A DNA stretch of 64,000 nucleotides from Diadema setosum (taxonomy: Eukaryota > Echinodermata > Echinoidea > Diadematoida > Diadematidae), in assembly GCA_033980235.1 (NCBI GenBank), contig CM067076.1:35398209-35462208 (forward strand), read 5' to 3'. A program made the position numbers and the translations under genes. The notes beneath the pieces are model-generated. The model saw nothing but the letters and a program-made list of their open reading frames with translations. It made no database searches and had not been told where the DNA came from. Of this stretch, positions 11,601 through 23,600 are shown in pieces; the stretch's first letter is position 1; every line of letters starts with the position of its first letter.

Positions 11601-14600
11601 CATTTGGAGCATTCCTATGATTACTGCTGTACTCTGCAATTTCATGTACAGCAGTGGTGTGTCATTCCTTTAGTACTGTATGTACACGTTGATATTACAC
11701 AGAAGCTCGAGTTGCTGAAAGGGTCCAAGTGAAATCCCTCTCCATGTCTGGTGTAATTTCCACATAGCAGTTGATTATCAGGAAGGCACTAACTCTGTAG
11801 ACATTCTGATATAGTTAACATCCTTCTTGTTCTGTCTGACGTTATCCTCTCATCAACAGGACATCTTCTATTCCCGGAAAAATTTTGTTCGCCCAGACCT
11901 CCAGCACTCGCTCTACAAAAATTTTGAGGATGAGGTCAAGTTTCTGGACTCTCTGTTTGACAGTGAGTGCATCCATCGATAGACTTTGTCACGCAGAGTC
12001 AGAATTTATCTTTGATGTTGGATAGAGAAGAGAACCTTTTTGCATTGAATGTAAAAGTTTGTGTAGAAAAACAAAATTCTGCCAATGTTGAAATTTATAC
12101 TGATGTTGTATCAGGTTGTAGTAATAGTATGGTCTTTGTTGGGTGAGCTTCAGACCAGGGGCCCGTTGCATAAAACTTAACAATTATGGTAATTTTGCCA
12201 TCCAATGGTAACTTCCATGGAATTCTTGATTTTGATTGGCTGTTGAGTATTGTTACCGTAGTAGTTACGATTGGATGGCAAAGTTACCATAATTGTAACT
12301 TTTATGCAACGGGCCCCAAGAAAAAATGATTAGAAGTACAGTGTAACAAGGATTTGGTGAAATTACAAATTCATGAGGTTATGATAGTGGATATATGATG
12401 TATGTTTCAGACATTTGTATTAGTGATCCTCTCTTTCATTTAGAAAACTTATTATTTGGGAACATAGTTATCAATATTTTGGTCTTTTGTTGGTGGCTTT
12501 CATTTTCAAAGTTGTGGTTATGATGACAGATTTGACAATTGTAGTTCAGGAATGTCAGGTACAACTGTAATGTGATTATGTTACAGCAGAATTATGGCAG
12601 TTGTGTAATAGTTTTATGTGTTACTCTTTTCAGAAATAATCAAATGACTTGTAAATGTGGAAACATAAGGCACCATAATGCAGTGCCATTTTAGCTCAAG
12701 TGGGGTTGATTCCTCTCTCAGTTCTACATGTAGTTCTCAGCTGGTCAATGCTGGAAAGGTGATGTAAGCACTCGCAGAAAGCCAAAATAATTTTTACAAT
12801 GCTTACATTTCTTTTCGTAATACTTAACATGCTTGCTATTTGGCATGCTTTATACTGAAGATACAATGTCTTAACATGCCCTCTGTACCATTTGCAGCTG
12901 TGTCATGTGTAATACTTCTCAGTCTTAAGAAATTCAGAATGTCACCCATCATGGTGTGAGGGTTAAGTTAAGATTCCAGTGTGTAGAATCCAACAGGTCG
13001 GGTCACATTTTCAGTTCACATCATGCAGTTGACAAGTACTGATGAATGGATGGTGATACTGTATATGCCAAATATATTGTGAGGTTTTTGTTTTTATGAA
13101 TTTTTTTTTTAGTCAGGTGCTATTCACAAATTTGATAACATACAAGAAATATTAACTCTGATTCTGACATGATTATGACGTACTATATGCATACATTTCT
13201 CTGTTTAGTGCCATGCTTCACTATCGCAAATCTAACCACTTGCAAAATTGTTGGGAAGTCCCAATTTGGGAGAAATTAAACGCGCTTAATATTTGATGTA
13301 TACATTAAGCATGTTGTATAACAAACTTATTGTGTGTTATTCTTCTAATTTGTCAGAAGAACTTGGATCTTAGTGTTAGCTTAACCAGATTCTTTGGATC
13401 TCTTTTCATCAATTTTTCAACTGTGTAGGAGGAGCTGCCTATGTCCTAGGTAGAATGAATGGAGACTGTTGGTAAGTTCAAAGTTTGTCTGTAGTATCTT
13501 CCTGTTCCGGTACTCAAGTATCTGCTTTCTGTGTGTGCGTAATTATTTCTTCTGTAATGATACATAAACTAGACAGATGTTCTCAAGTGGATCACCATGA
13601 TGACATCGCAGAAAAAGTTTTGTTTTTTTTCTTTTGAAGGATAAATAGTATCAGTACTCCAAGGCAACCCTTTGTCTCTTTCTTCTTCCTCTTCTGCAAA
13701 GTTTATTTTCATTGATTTTAATCTTCTTTCTTTTCCCCATTAGTATCTTCTCTTCTCTCTTTCTTATCTTCACCTTTCCTTAACAAAAGGGACTTTGTTT
13801 TCATAAACTAAAAACTAATTTCGATTTGGATATTTCTATTAAACCTGAAAGGAATGATGAAGGAAGGTGAAAGATGAGAGGATGAAATATAGACAATGAA
13901 GTTTAATGTTTGACCATTTTGTCTATCTCCAGGTACCTCTACACCCTAGATAACTCCACCATCACTCAGCCAGATCAAACACTGGAGATATCCTTTTTTT
14001 TTAAGACAGTCTTACCTCACATTGTCTAAAAGGCTTGTAGAACTCAGACTTACTGACACAGTCATCATCATGGAAACTTTTTAATGCACCTATTTTGTTC
14101 AGGGGAACCACCATTTCTTAAACTTAGAGGGGCAAATCAATGGATTTGATTACAGTACATTGGTAAGTTTTAGAAGCAACATTGAGAAGTACTTTAAAAT
14201 GAGGAATGTTCACGTGTATTTTAATTTTGCAAATTTTGCAAGAGCCAAGTCAACATCAGTGGTTAACAAAAAAAAATTAAATGATGATCAGCCCCAGGAT
14301 AACCAGTCACTGTAATGATTACTGCACTTATTTAAACTGGTTTTGATTGCAGATTTCCTCATGAAATTTTATTTAAAATTAATATCAAAACCATATTATA
14401 ATTGTAACTTTTCAAATCTCAAGAAATAAGATTCAGAATTGAGTATATGAATATAAGAACGACCCAAGTCCAATTTTTGGCCAAATGTAGTTTGACATGG
14501 GAAATTGTAGCTTATGCATGGACTCATCTTGTGTGTAAATGATAAATCCTAATTACCCCCGGAAGTGCCTGAAATGAATGAGTGAAATCTTATATTAATG

Positions 14601-17600
14601 TAAGAATGAAGGACTTGGGTCATTCTTACATTCATATAATAGCGCCCTCTCTCATCCTTCTCCCATCTCTATAGCAGAATGTCATGTATATGAATCAAAG
14701 AACGACCCAAGTCCCCCACACAAAATGGCCTCTCCACAATTAATGTAAATGTTAATTGTCATAATAATATATGTTCTAATTTGTATATGCAATGTTGCCT
14801 TCCCATCACAGTTAAATAGAATATTATTTGACAAATAAAAAAAGATATAAAGTTTTTTTTAGTTTACTCGAAATGATCTTCCATGGACTTGGGTCGTTCT
14901 TATATTCATATACTCAATTAGATTTTAAGATATATGATTATTGAGTTATCTACGTTGTATGAGTGCAAATATCTGTCAAATTAAGTTCAATTTGAAATTC
15001 ATTTTAAGTGAGAGTGATTAGGCATGACACTGATGGAATCCTTGAAAACCACAAGAAGGGGGTTGTGGATGCTGGGGATGATAAGTTTTTAATGAGATTT
15101 GGAAGATGCCTTCCTTGACACGAGCCTCACATCCTGATGACAGAGCTGGACAGTGATGTGATGGCGCACTTCCAGAACACCACTGGGAGAAAGAGTGAGG
15201 AGGTCACTAAGGTGAGATGTAGATTGCACAGTGGAGGCAGGAATCAGTTGAACTGATTGATGAATTACCCTTCATTGTTGTAATTATGCACCCATTATTC
15301 AGTGTTTTGAGTGACAGCCATGATAAATGATCATGGGCATACATACTCTGGTTGTATATACAAATTCACATCCTCCTGATTGATAGACATGGGTCATATC
15401 CAATACTGTAAAAGTGGATATTTTTGCGTGACTGATTTTTCGTGCTCAGCGGGGTTAGAAGAATTTTGCGTGATTTAATTCAGCGGAATAACATATGCAA
15501 AGCAAGAATATTCCTGTGCTTTTATTTTTGTGCAATTTTTTTTTTCGCGAAATGCGCAAAAATTTCCAACACTGCAAAAATTTTTACTTTTACAGTCTAT
15601 ACTACTGTATTAATGGTTGATAGCCAGAGATAGACCTGATTCTTTGTGAGGAGCAGGTACTGCATCGGGTACTACCACCTAAGTATGTATGCTCACAATT
15701 TTTTTTTTTTTTTTAATTTTTTTTTTTTTTTTTAATGATGGCTCTTGCTTGTACACTGACTAATTTGTGTATATTTGCTCTGATGAAGGGGGATAATTAG
15801 TCAATCATTTGCAGTAAAGATGCCTTGATCCAAGAATCATTTATTTGAATAAAGAAGGAGTGAAATGTTGGAATGCTCTGAAATGCATCTTTGCTCTGTG
15901 AAATATCAGCCAATTTTTCTTCTGGAGTCTCCAAAAGAGACTACATTGAGAGACCCGCTTTGCGCAATGGCAGTCATATCGCTTTTCTACGCACATGTAT
16001 TTGGAAGTAATTTCCCTATCACAGGCTCTGAAATGCATCTTGCTCTGTGAAATATCAGGCAATTTCATTGAAGAACTCACATGTCATGTGTCTGTGTGCC
16101 AAAGCTACTGGGACCATTTTCTGGAATTACAGCAATTGAATACCAGCATTTGCTTTTCTCAAAAGAGCATTAAAATTATGTGGCAGGTGTAAAGAAAGGA
16201 CAAGAGTGTAATGAAATTATAATAGTAAAGACATTAGTGTTTGAGTAGACCGATTCTGAGAGGCGCTTTGTGTATTATCGGCATGGGCAGCGCCATTACT
16301 GCGGTGTTCATGTATACCCCACCCCCCATCCTACATTAGCAAATGATGCACGCACACGGAATGAAAAACTGATGCATGGTTGTTTTAGCCAATAGGCATC
16401 TCGTACTGAGTGCGCGAACGCTTGCTTAATGCGCGAACCTTTGTAACAAGTGTGCGTACTCCTGCTACAAGTGCGCGATAAACATGTTTGCCCGGGGGTG
16501 GGGGGGAGGGTAGGTGGGGACACCGCAGTTAGAGCTAATGGCTATGCCCAGTTACCACAAATTGTCTGCTGCCCTCAACAAACCCGAATCGGTCTATATC
16601 AGAGTTTATGAGCTGTTAAAGGGCTCGTATAGTTCTGGTTGAGACCTAACTTTAAGTTTTTAACATTTTGGGGTGAGATAATGAGAAACCCCTTATGAAA
16701 TATGAAAGAGCATGTAATTCCAAGATGAATTCAACATTTATTTGATGAAAATTGGTTATGAAATGGCTGAGATACCCAAAACAGAGCAATACTAATAAAA
16801 TGTGGGACCCACATTTTATTATGATGACTTTGTTTTACTTTGTTTTTGGATGTCTCAGCCATTCCAAAACCGATTTTCATCAAATAAACTTTGAATTCCT
16901 CTTAGAACGGCATGCTCTGTACCATTTCATAAGTGGTTTTTTGGTGTCTAGCAAAAAGTTGAAAGCCAAATCCTCAGCTCCACCAATACTGTACCATCCC
17001 TTTAATGGTGTCTGGTTGAAACATTCCAGTGGCAGCTGTGATGGTGTCACATTGAGTATTGCATGACATGTTGATGTTTTAGATGCCCCCCCCCCAGAGT
17101 TTTTCCTTTCATCGTAGCAAGCATGGCATCCTGTCCCAGTACCAAGGTTTACTGCTGTAAAACAAGGATTGTTTGCATGCATTTTAATTTTGCGAATTTC
17201 AAGAGAGCCAATATTTATAGTGAAATTATAATGCATTCGAAATTTCTTGTTTACACTATATGCAGTGAATGCCAGTGACAATTCCAGGAAAATTTTATGC
17301 TGCAAATAAAGGCAGTCCCAATTTGCGAAAATTTCATGCCATGAAATTATCTCGCTTTACAGTATGTCAACATGAAGTCAAAGAGACCCTTGTACTTCTC
17401 TAACAGTATGGGTGCGTTTGAGCGCTCTAAAGCGAACCGTACCGAACTGAACTAAAGCGTACCATACCGTACTGTGCCAGATTTAGAGCATTCAAGCGCT
17501 CTGTTGGGAAAGCGTACCTCATGAGCTATTTTTAGAAGAGGTCAAGCATTTTGTAGCAAAAGGGTAATTCCCCTGGCGCAATTGAACTACTTACAGCTGT

Positions 17601-20600
17601 CCCAAACAAAGAGAATGATGTCTTTGCATTGTGACGTGTGCGCATAATATGTGCATGCTTTACAACAAACTTTTGGTACGCTTTTGGAGCGCATAGGGAA
17701 GTGGTCCACTTTTGACTCGGTACAGTACGGTACAGTACACTTTAGGAGCATTTGAGCACTCCTCTGGCGCGGGTACGGTACAGTACAGTTCGCTTTAGGA
17801 GAGCACTCGAACGCACCCTATGATGTTTGCAGATAATTGGTACCCTCTGTGATGCCTTATTTCAAGGGTCAAGCCAAGAAGTGCAAATCTTCATTCACCC
17901 TATAGATCCCCTTGTGATTACACAGTTTGGTCCAAAACTTAAAATTTGAGCATGTTGCAAGCTCTGAATGTGAAAATATTGCAGAAATTTTGTGTGCCCG
18001 ATATGCACATCACTTGCACATTACAGCACACAATATTTTGAGACTCATTTCCTGTTGTGGTGCGCACTTTTTGTGTTCTGTTTCATGTTTTGAGCACACT
18101 TTTTGTAAGTGCCAACTATGGTACTGTAGTTTGATGTTTGTCAAGTAATGCACATGCTTTTGGCATGTTTAATTATTTTATGTTGAGCGTGTCGCCAATT
18201 GTTTAGCATGTTGCATGGCATGTGGCTTGCTTTTGGGGATATTGCACAAGAATTTGAGCATGTTGCCGCGACATGCTCCAACCCCTCGTAGACCACCCTG
18301 TGTATGCTTTCTATGTCTCCTTGCTAAAATCATTTTTTTTTCTCTCTTGTGATTGCACCACCTGACAGGAGAGTGGAATTGCTAGTCTTCTTCCAGACTG
18401 TAAGATTGATGCCCATCTCTTTGAGCCTTGTGGCTACTCCATGAATGGACTTCTCAAGGATGTAAGTCTTGGTTGCCATGGTATCAAATTGCACTATTTC
18501 TATGCTGCCATGAGCACACTACCCCCCCCCCCCCTTCTTCCTATTCTCACTCTCTCTTTGTTTCTCTCTATCTATCTCCCTTTTTTAGCTCACCTGAGCC
18601 AAAGGCTCAAGTGAGCTATTGCGATCGCCCTTCGTCCGGCATCCGTCGTGCGTCGTCCGTCGTGCGTAAACTTTTACATTTTTATCTTCTTCTTGAAAAC
18701 CCCAAGACCGATTTTCATCAAACTTGGCAGGTAGCATCCCTAGGGGGTTAGGAACTCAATTTGTTAAAATGGGCACCATGCCCCACCCAGGGGGCCCAAA
18801 CCCCCCAAAATTAAGGAATCTGTAAAAATCTTCTTCTCTAGAACCAGAAGTGATAGAGCTAAGTTAATACTATGAGTTAGTACATTGATGACTGTAGTTT
18901 CAAGTTTGTTCATGGCAGAATCAGGGGTGCCCCCCTTGGGACCCAGGGGAGGGGGTGGGGAGGGGTCCTAATGGGGCCTAAATTATACATTTTCATCTTC
19001 TTCTTGAGAACCCCATGACCAATTTTCACCAAACTTGGCAGGTAGCATCCCTAGGGGGTTAGGATCTCAATTTGTTAAAATGGGCACCATGCCCCACCCA
19101 GGGGTTCCAGGGGGGCCAAACCCCCCAAAATGAAGGAATCTTTAAAAAATCTTCTCTAGAATCAGAAGTTATAGAGCTAAGATAATACTTTGAGTGAGTA
19201 CATTAATGACTGTAGTTTCAAGTTTGTTCATAGCAAATCCAGGGGTGCCCCTCTTGGGGGGCGGGGGGGGGGGGGGGGGGGGGGGGGTGGGAAGGTCCAA
19301 ATGGGGGCCTGAATTGTACATTTTCATCTTCTCCTGAAAACCTTATGATGGATTTTTGTCAAACTTGGCAGGTAGCATCTTTAGGGGGTCAGGATCTCAA
19401 TTTATCAAAATGGGCACCATGCCCCACCCAGAGGGCCCCAGGGGGCCCCCAATCCCCCCAAATTAAGGAATCTTTAAAAATTTCGGCCCTTATTGTACAT
19501 TTTCATCTTCTACTTGAGAAGCCTGGTCAAATTTTAGTAGAGCTGTGAATAATTTAGATTAGTGACTGCGTGAAAGGTGAACTTGCGATACTCAGGTGAG
19601 CGCTAGACCCGCGGGTCTCTTGTTTCTGATTATTTCCTGTAGCTGTACATACAGTATCAACATTATTTGACATCTTTATCTTCCATTTTGTATAATGGAA
19701 CATCAAATTATTGCCTATCAGTGGTGATGTGAAAGAGTCTTATCCATGTTATACCAAATTCACATAAACTATCCTGAGTTATACACAAAGTCCCCCGTTA
19801 ATCGTCAAAACCTTCTTGTCCAACTTCCAACTTGTACAAAATGTACAAATTCCTACATCTTGTTCATTCGCACAATTGCTCGCTCTGAAGGGGAGACCAC
19901 TGCCCTTTGTCAAGAACCTTGTTGCTGCTTTTAAACTCATTAGATAACATTATACCTCCTTTTACACATATTTCATCACTACTATCTCTTTGTAACCCCC
20001 TCCATTTGTAGAACACTGGCACTCATCTGGCATGCAGGATTATATGTAGCATACCTACTAATACCTCTATGTGATATTAAAGCAAAAATGTGCATGTCTC
20101 ATTTCTTAAACAGTCCTTACTTTTCCCACTTTTAAATTCTGACCTCTCTTTCAAATAATTCTGTTCTCTTTTAATGTAATGAGTTCGAAGCAGATCAATA
20201 AACTTGTAATGTCAGTTCACTGAACTCATACTCCCTTAGTTTTAGAATAAAAACCACACATCTGTTAAACCACTTTGGCCACTGAATTTTCTCATTTTTT
20301 TCCTCAGCATGTTTTAAACAGCGCCGTCTTGTGATATCTGGTTAATTGAACAAACTTGTTATGACTATGGCATGATAAATAGCGTCATGATTAAAGGGAC
20401 TATGCAGTACTGGTTGAGATGAGGATTCAGGTTTATAACATCTTTTGGTGAGATAATGGGAACTTTGTATGGAATATGAAAGACCATGTAATTTCAAGGA
20501 TTCAACATTTATTTGATGAAAATTGGCCTTGAAATGGCTGAGATATCCAAAAAAGTGATCCTAATAAAATTGACAGGCCACAACTTTTATTAGGATCTCT

Positions 20601-23600
20601 TTGTTTTACCTTGTTTTTAGATATCTCAGTCATTTCAAAACCGCTTTTCATCAAATAAACTTTTGATTCCCCTTGGAATTGTATGCTCTATAACATTTCA
20701 TAGAGTGGTTTCTAAATATCTCGCAAAATGTTACAAGCTAAATCTTCACCTCAACCAGTACTGTACAGTCCCTTATAGAGATCTCTCATTTTGACCACTA
20801 ACACACATCTTTAATTTTGTAATGACCGTATTCATGCAGTTCTTGAAAGGAATGTATGCAGGATTTTCACTGGTTCTTACAAGCAGTGGAAATGTAACCA
20901 TTCATTTGTTCAGCACCAAATATCTGTCAGTTGTTTCAACTAGAAGGACTTAAAGTGTAGGTCTAATTCTAATTCATGTGAAGTTGATTGTCCTTGATAT
21001 TTTCCTTGCTGTTTGGTTTTCATTTGGTTATGCTTTGACAATTGAAGGCCACTCATAACAAAGATGTAGAGAGCAGATTTCCCCACGGTGCGTCTAAAGG
21101 ACTGTATTCCAATAAGCCTGCGTGCCACACTTAATTGATTGAAAGTATTTGACAAGGCCATAATTCCAATAGTTATCTCACGTCATGCAAGAATGCTGTT
21201 GAAACCCGAAACCTAGTGAAGTGCCAAACCTGGCTCATTACTATTGCCAAGCCTCTTAGCTATTATTTACAGAAGCACTGTCATATCAACGAGTATGAGG
21301 TTGTATTTTAGTGGTCACTGGCAGACTTGTGCATGTTCAAGTATCATTCACTTGTATCATACCTCCACAAACCCACACACCACAGTGTTGCGCATACACG
21401 TTTGTGCATTTCAATACTCCTTCAGAATATATATCCTCTGTGTTGACATTTAATAGTCACTGTTGTTGGTGACTGGTGTTGGAGATTATGTGTGCAGGTG
21501 CTTGTGTAATGAGTACAGTCTATGTGAAAATGCAGTCTTGCATTCACATGTGCTCTACACAGGTTTGTCTGTTGATCAATCGTGATATCCTTGGTAATAT
21601 AAATTATAACCCTACCTAGGCCGGGCTATTTAGGTATATGATAGCCGGGGGGGGGCTCCAGATCTCGGCTGTCGACCGCGCGGTCGCGACGAAAATTGGC
21701 ACACGCTATGACGTAATCTAAAGTACCATGAAGTTAATTTTTCACAAAATTATCATTTATGCTAATTTATGCATAATGATGCATGAAATCAGACAATATG
21801 GTATATATCACTAAATAAAGCTCAAAACAGGCACATTTTTTGTGTAAATATTCATTTTAGTGTCCTTAGCAAATGTATGTTGTTAATTGATTTTAATCAA
21901 TAAAACCCCAAAATAATCATGCTTTTTATGAGATTTGCCTGTAAGCACAGTTTGCATTGAAATTGCAACTTCGGAACCGCGCGCCCGGGCATTGTAAATT
22001 TGGTGTCAAAATATGCGGGAGACTCAAAATGAAAAAAGTCGTGAAATGTCGTGGCAATAGCTTTTTGCGCTAGCGATACATCATGCGGAATGTCGAGGGG
22101 GGTTAAAGGGTTAAAGACCCAGGGAGTGTTTCTTAAAGCCGTTTGTAAAGTTACGAATGACTTAAGAACGACTGGTGATCAGTTCTGATGTGCTATACTT
22201 ATCAGAATTTCCATAATTCAGCACAAGAACTGATCATATTAAGTCGTGTGTAACTTTAAGAACAGCTTTATGAAACATGGCCAATAGGGTTGGGATACCA
22301 TGGAGTAGGAAGGTTGGCCAAGCTCATACGTATTAGAGAATCCCTGTAGTGAATAACATGCAGCTTTATCACTAATATCTGTGTAAATACAAACACAGCT
22401 GCAGAATCTTACCTGGAGTCAGCCATTACTAATGAGCGTACAGTGCACTCCTGTTACAACGAACACGGTTATAACGAAATTTCATTATAACGAGGTAAGT
22501 CTTCTGGTCCCAAAATTATCACCATTAAAGTCTATGGTACAAAATTCGTTTATAACGAACACGGTTATAGCGAAATTTCCGTTATAACGAAGTCTTTTCC
22601 GAGCGCCACAGACAAAGAAAAACAAAAGAAATGTGCTCCGTTATAACGAAATGCAAATTGCTTTCGAAAATACGTAGCGGAAAGAGCATTTATAGCGTCT
22701 CAGCATGGGTGAACGCTTCGGGGGCTTCACACCACTGTGTATTCGATCCTTTTGTCACGCACAGTTTCTGAGGGGAACTTGTGTTTTTTATTGTAATACA
22801 GTTATCCCATCACATTTCACATAGCTTTCCAGTGTATGATGAGTATTCAGCAAACATAATATGATATATATACGTGGTTCCTTGTTTTTGTTATATATTG
22901 TATTTGTTCGGTTATAACGAAAGAAAACTGTCGGTCCCGGGCATTTCGTTATAACGGGAGTGCACTGTATTATGCTTTGATTCACATATTCACCGAACAG
23001 TGCTGTTCTTGGTTTTGAGTGTACCCTGGTGGACAGAGAATTTGATGAACTGGGCCACCCATGTATCCCCATATTACCAGGCTTTTAAAGTCACACCCCT
23101 CTCACCATCCCCACCTCCCCCTAATACCCCCCCCCCCCCCACCCATATCCACCTGTTCTTCATCCCAGTCTATTTACACTGGAACAATACTTATCATGAA
23201 GTCTCATTCTAAAAGCTGTACTGTAGCAAAAGCGACAATTCTCTTCATTGCCATTGTTCTGTGCACTGGACATTTCTCCCCACTTGATCTATTAAAGCGT
23301 GTTTCATTCTCATTTCGTGCAAGCACAAATACAGGTTGTCAAAATAACACATTTATTATTCTTTTTTTCTCCTGCCAGGATGGCTACGTGACTATACATA
23401 TTACTCCAGAGAAGGAATACTCATATGTCAGCTTCGAAACCAACTACCCAGTGGTAAGCCCAGATGTTTAATATTACTTTTCCTTTTCAATCTCTCACTT
23501 TCAATTGATGTGGTATGAGAGCTCCTCTATCCACTCGATCTCAATCTCTCTCTTTCAAAAACAAGATCCTCCAAAGAAAAACGATGTTCTCAAGCCACCA

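Larger units (their letters stand above)
13988..15130 (+). other. AMD1: U12-type AT-AC intron of AMD1 (intron 6)
   Basis: The intron begins with ATATCCTT, the exact U12 (minor spliceosome) AT-AC donor consensus, and ends in AC. The U12 branch-point consensus TTCCTTGAC is present in full at 15111-15119, with the branch A 12 bases before the intron end. Removing it joins LE to ILMTELD in phase 0, exactly the family sequence around human E178. The intron hosts two foldback MITEs (14444-14912). Confidence 0.93.
15212..18368. other. AMD1 intron 7
   Basis: Contains the repeats listed separately at 16290-16545, 16616-17005 and 17410-17819. A further AT-rich repeat at about 15408-15602 (starts CTGTAAAAGTGGATATTTTT) has a relative at 25705-25895. 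A direct repeat of CTCTGAAATGCATCTT occurs at 15876 and 16025. No gene. Confidence 0.55.
18462..23378. other. AMD1 intron 8
   Basis: Holds repeat L copy 1, MITE A copy 3, MITE D and the Tigger-like element. The remainder, including 19626-20390 and 20776-21600, is unremarkable AT-rich DNA. At 21625-22110 there is a G-run followed by GTCGACCGCGCGGTCGCGAC, an unclassified repeat edge. Confidence 0.5.

Noticed and set aside
16880..17305. 141-codon minus-strand open frame
   Set aside because: Overlaps MITE family A and other repeat DNA, shows no protein family and no splice context.
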